A stretch of DNA of 64,000 bases from Hyphomicrobium sp. GTDB lineage: Bacteria; Pseudomonadota; Alphaproteobacteria; Rhizobiales; Hyphomicrobiaceae. Below the pieces are notes generated by a model, which saw only the letters and a program-made list of their open reading frames with translations, was not told the origin of the DNA and did not search any database. A program made the position numbers and the translations under genes. Location: contig NZ_WBUE01000025.1 in the NCBI RefSeq assembly GCF_009026145.1, positions 1 through 64,000 on the forward strand. The letters are read 5' to 3'. Below, one piece after another: positions 61,903-64,000 of the stretch (the first letter of the stretch is position 1; every line of letters starts with the position of its first letter).

Positions 61903-63045
61903 ATGGGGTCTGATATGAACGCGACGGCAACATTGACTTCCCGCATTGCGCAACCCTGGCGGCGCGCGCGCCCGGTTCTCGCAGTCGGCGCCCTCGTGGC
62001 TTTGGCCGCCCCCCTCGCGGGCTGCAAGAGCGAAAGCGCACCTTACGTGGCGGCCCCGCAGCCGGTCCGCGCTGCCGCCGTGAAGCTTTCGGCCGCAACC
62101 AGCGCGCGCTCGTACACCGGCACCATCAAGCCGCGTTACGAAAGCGATCTCGGCTTCCGGGTCGCCGGCAAGATCGTCGAGCGTCTCGTCAACATCGGCG
62201 ATAGGGTCACGCCCGGCATGACGCTCGCTCGTCTCGATGCAAGCGACTACCGGCTGTCGCTCGAATCGGCAGAAGCCGAGCTCAACGCCGCGCGGAGCAC
62301 CCTTAAGCAGGCGCAAGCCGACGAGAAGCGTTACGCGACGCTCAACGAGAAGAAATGGGTCAGCGACGCCAGCTACGAGCAGAAGAAGGCGACGGCGGAT
62401 GAAGCCCGCGGGCGCGTCGAGCGCGCGACGCGCGCCCTTGCACTGGCGACGAACCAGCTCGCCTATACGGATCTCGTGGCCACGGAAGCCGGCGTGATCA
62501 CAGCACTTCCGGTTGAGGTTGGGCAGGTCGTTAGCGCCGGACAACTGATCGCGCGCGTGGCACGTCTCGACGAGCTCGAGGCGGTCGTGTCGATCCCGGA
62601 AGGCCGCATCGACGGCGACCGCAACGCAGCTGCCACCGTGACGCTGTGGGCAGATGCCGATCGCGCCTATGAAGCGAAGCTGCGCGAAATCTCGCCGCAG
62701 GCCGATCCGGCGACGCGCACTTATCAGGCCCGCTATTCGCTCACGAAGCCGGATGCCGCCATTGCGCTCGGCAAAACGGCGACGGTGCATCTGGCGTCGC
62801 AGGGCACCGGCGTGCGCGCCAAGCTGCCCCTCGCGGCCGTCTTCAAGGATCAAGGCCAGCCGTCGGTATGGCTCATCGATGAAGCGCACGGCCGCCTGAT
62901 CAAGCAGAGCGTCGAGGTCAGCGCCTGGACCGAGACGTCAGCGATCGTCTCAGGCGGGCTGGCGGCAGGCCAGAAGATCGTCGCCGCCGGCGTTCACAAG
63001 CTCGATGCTGGGATACCGGTACGCATCGTTGAGGTGGCGCAATGA
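61903..63045 (+). CDS. RND efflux periplasmic adaptor, lipoprotein
   Basis: 380 aa; ATG 61915 is an alternative start. The N-terminus has a lipobox (ALAAPLAGCKSE), so it should be anchored in the inner membrane by lipid. Lipoyl half RYESDLGFRVAGKIVERLVN, hairpin helices (LESAEAELNAARSTLKQAQA), second lipoyl half and a beta-barrel (LDELEAVVSIPEGRIDGDRN) follow the AcrA/MexA-like HAE pattern. The stop overlaps the pump start (ATGA). Probably repressed by the divergent TetR protein. Confidence 0.88.
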   Translation: MGSDMNATATLTSRIAQPWRRARPVLAVGALVALAAPLAGCKSESAPYVAAPQPVRAAAVKLSAATSARSYTGTIKPRYESDLGFRVAGKIVERLVNIGDRVTPGMTLARLDASDYRLSLESAEAELNAARSTLKQAQADEKRYATLNEKKWVSDASYEQKKATADEARGRVERATRALALATNQLAYTDLVATEAGVITALPVEVGQVVSAGQLIARVARLDELEAVVSIPEGRIDGDRNAAATVTLWADADRAYEAKLREISPQADPATRTYQARYSLTKPDAAIALGKTATVHLASQGTGVRAKLPLAAVFKDQGQPSVWLIDEAHGRLIKQSVEVSAWTETSAIVSGGLAAGQKIVAAGVHKLDAGIPVRIVEVAQ

Positions 63046-64000
63046 CCGGCCCCGAAGAACACGAACAGCCCGTCTCGCGCGGCAACCTCTCGGCGTGGGC
63101 GGTCGCCCATCCCGCGCTCGTCTTGTTCCTCATCATCGTGTTCTCGGTGGCGGGGCTCATGAGCTACCTCAATCTCGGCCGCGCCGAGGACCCCTCGTTC
63201 GCCATCAAGACCATGGTCATCACCGCGGCGTGGCCCGGTGCCACCGCCGAGGAAATGCAGGACCAGGTCGCCGACAAGCTCGAGAAAAGGCTGCAGGAGC
63301 TCGAGCTCTTCGACTTCGTCCGGACCTATACGCGGCCGGGCGTCAGCGTCATCCAGGTACAGCTCAAGGACACGGCGCGGCAGAATGAAGTCGATGACGC
63401 CTGGTACCAGGTGCGCAAAAAGCTCAACGACAGCCGCCCGACGCTGCCGCAGGGCGTGCAGGGACCGTTCTTCAACGATGAGTACGGCGACGTCTATTCC
63501 GCCATCTACATGCTGTCGGGCGCCGACGTTTCGCTCGCCAAGCTCAAGGACTATGCGGAGATCGTGCGCCAGCGTCTGCTGCGTACGGAGGGTGTCGCCA
63601 AGGTCGATATCGTCGGCGTGCGCGACCAGCGCATCTTCATCGAGTTCAGCCACCGCAAGCTGGCGACTCTCGGCATCACGCCGCAGGCCATCTTCGACAG
63701 CGTGGCGCGCCAGAATGCCGTGACGCCGGCCGGCACCATCGAAACCAGCGCCGACCGCATCGACGTACGCGTCACGGGTGCCTTCAAGGGTGAGGCGGCC
63801 ATTGCGGAAGTCCCCATCGAAGCCGGCGGCGCCGTGGTCCGGCTCGGCGACATCGCCACCATCAAGCGCGGCTACGAGGACCCACCGGAGAGCATCGTGC
63901 GCCATAACGGCAGCGAAGCCGTCGGCGTCGTCGTCGCCATGACCAAGGGTGCCAACGTTCTGGAGCTGGGTGAAAGGCTCAAGGATGCGATTGCGGATGC
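63042..64000 (+). CDS. RND efflux inner-membrane pump, 5' part
   Basis: About 319 codons before the window ends; the full protein should be about 1020-1050 aa. It starts with SAWAVAHPALVLFLIIVFSV, the first membrane helix, followed by LGRAEDPSFAIKTMVITAAW and PGATAEEMQDQVADKLEKRL of the porter domain. The sequence is of the AcrB/HAE type that takes organic molecules, not the metal type. Coupled to the adaptor by a four-base overlap. Confidence 0.88.
   Translation, partial: MTGPEEHEQPVSRGNLSAWAVAHPALVLFLIIVFSVAGLMSYLNLGRAEDPSFAIKTMVITAAWPGATAEEMQDQVADKLEKRLQELELFDFVRTYTRPGVSVIQVQLKDTARQNEVDDAWYQVRKKLNDSRPTLPQGVQGPFFNDEYGDVYSAIYMLSGADVSLAKLKDYAEIVRQRLLRTEGVAKVDIVGVRDQRIFIEFSHRKLATLGITPQAIFDSVARQNAVTPAGTIETSADRIDVRVTGAFKGEAAIAEVPIEAGGAVVRLGDIATIKRGYEDPPESIVRHNGSEAVGVVVAMTKGANVLELGERLKDAIAD

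Noticed and set aside
1-64000. tRNA, rRNA, riboswitch or plasmid replication origin
   Set aside because: No cloverleaf, rRNA segment, known riboswitch core, iteron series or replication gene was recognised by reading; a dedicated covariance-model search was not possible.

Overview
The window is a high-GC chromosomal stretch that looks like an alphaproteobacterium of the Hyphomicrobiales (Rhizobiales) type. The basis is an Omp25/31-like outer-membrane barrel, a Nia-like P1B-5 ATPase, promoters of the alphaproteobacterial EcfG form (GGAAC-N16/17-CGTT), FnrL/FixK-type palindromes and several small secreted proteins typical of that order. No tRNA, rRNA, CRISPR array or intact insertion sequence was recognised. 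The last gene runs off the right edge.

Left part (0-18 kb). An apparently intact tyrosine recombinase is followed by an array of short repeats. Next come a thrice-frameshifted YihY/BrkB relic, three small stress-type proteins with EcfG-like promoters, and a cyclic-nucleotide-binding protein. A carbohydrate block follows: a GH94 phosphorylase (frameshifted near its end), PEP synthase, a glucokinase relic, a PfkB-family sugar kinase, an XRE-type regulator, an ABC exporter with degenerate ATPase motifs, a GH144-like glucanase and a GH13 glucosidase. Together they suggest turnover of a beta-glucan and re-routing of the sugar, with some members decaying.

Middle part (18-33 kb). Two dead, same-strand copies of one integrase, each with the same 3' hairpin, bracket about 14 kb of mostly secreted or envelope genes. 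These include a 718-aa PDZ/SEL1/peptidoglycan-binding/PAN protein, a 1494-aa repeat protein, an MMPL transporter, an outer-membrane barrel and several small secreted proteins. Two FNR/FixK-type sites and one near-match lie upstream of genes here. A cytochrome c and a universal stress protein follow.

Type I secretion locus (35-42.4 kb). HlyD adaptor, ABC exporter, a 474-aa low-complexity protein, a 202-aa protein with Asp/His/Lys tandem repeats, an ECF sigma factor and a 95-aa protein all lie on the minus strand. The repeat-protein gene and the 95-aa gene share a 27-bp promoter-like element. This is my best candidate for an undescribed system: an ECF-controlled, dedicated secretion system for a non-RTX, metal-binding repeat protein.

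Metal locus (42.8-54 kb). A response regulator and sensor kinase, cytochrome b561 and a P1B-5 ATPase fused to hemerythrin diverge from a CusB/CusA-like RND efflux operon that ends in DUF3240, a small membrane protein, a His-rich secreted protein and a small c-type cytochrome. The divergent promoter has two inverted copies of an 11-bp-period CCTGAAA direct repeat. A ferric-reductase relic follows.

Right part (54-64 kb). Tiny secreted peptides on either side of a TetR gene share a 46-bp promoter/operator motif. A SnoaL-like protein, a TetR-GST pair, an alpha/beta hydrolase, a thiolase and a TetR regulator divergent from a second RND efflux operon complete the window.
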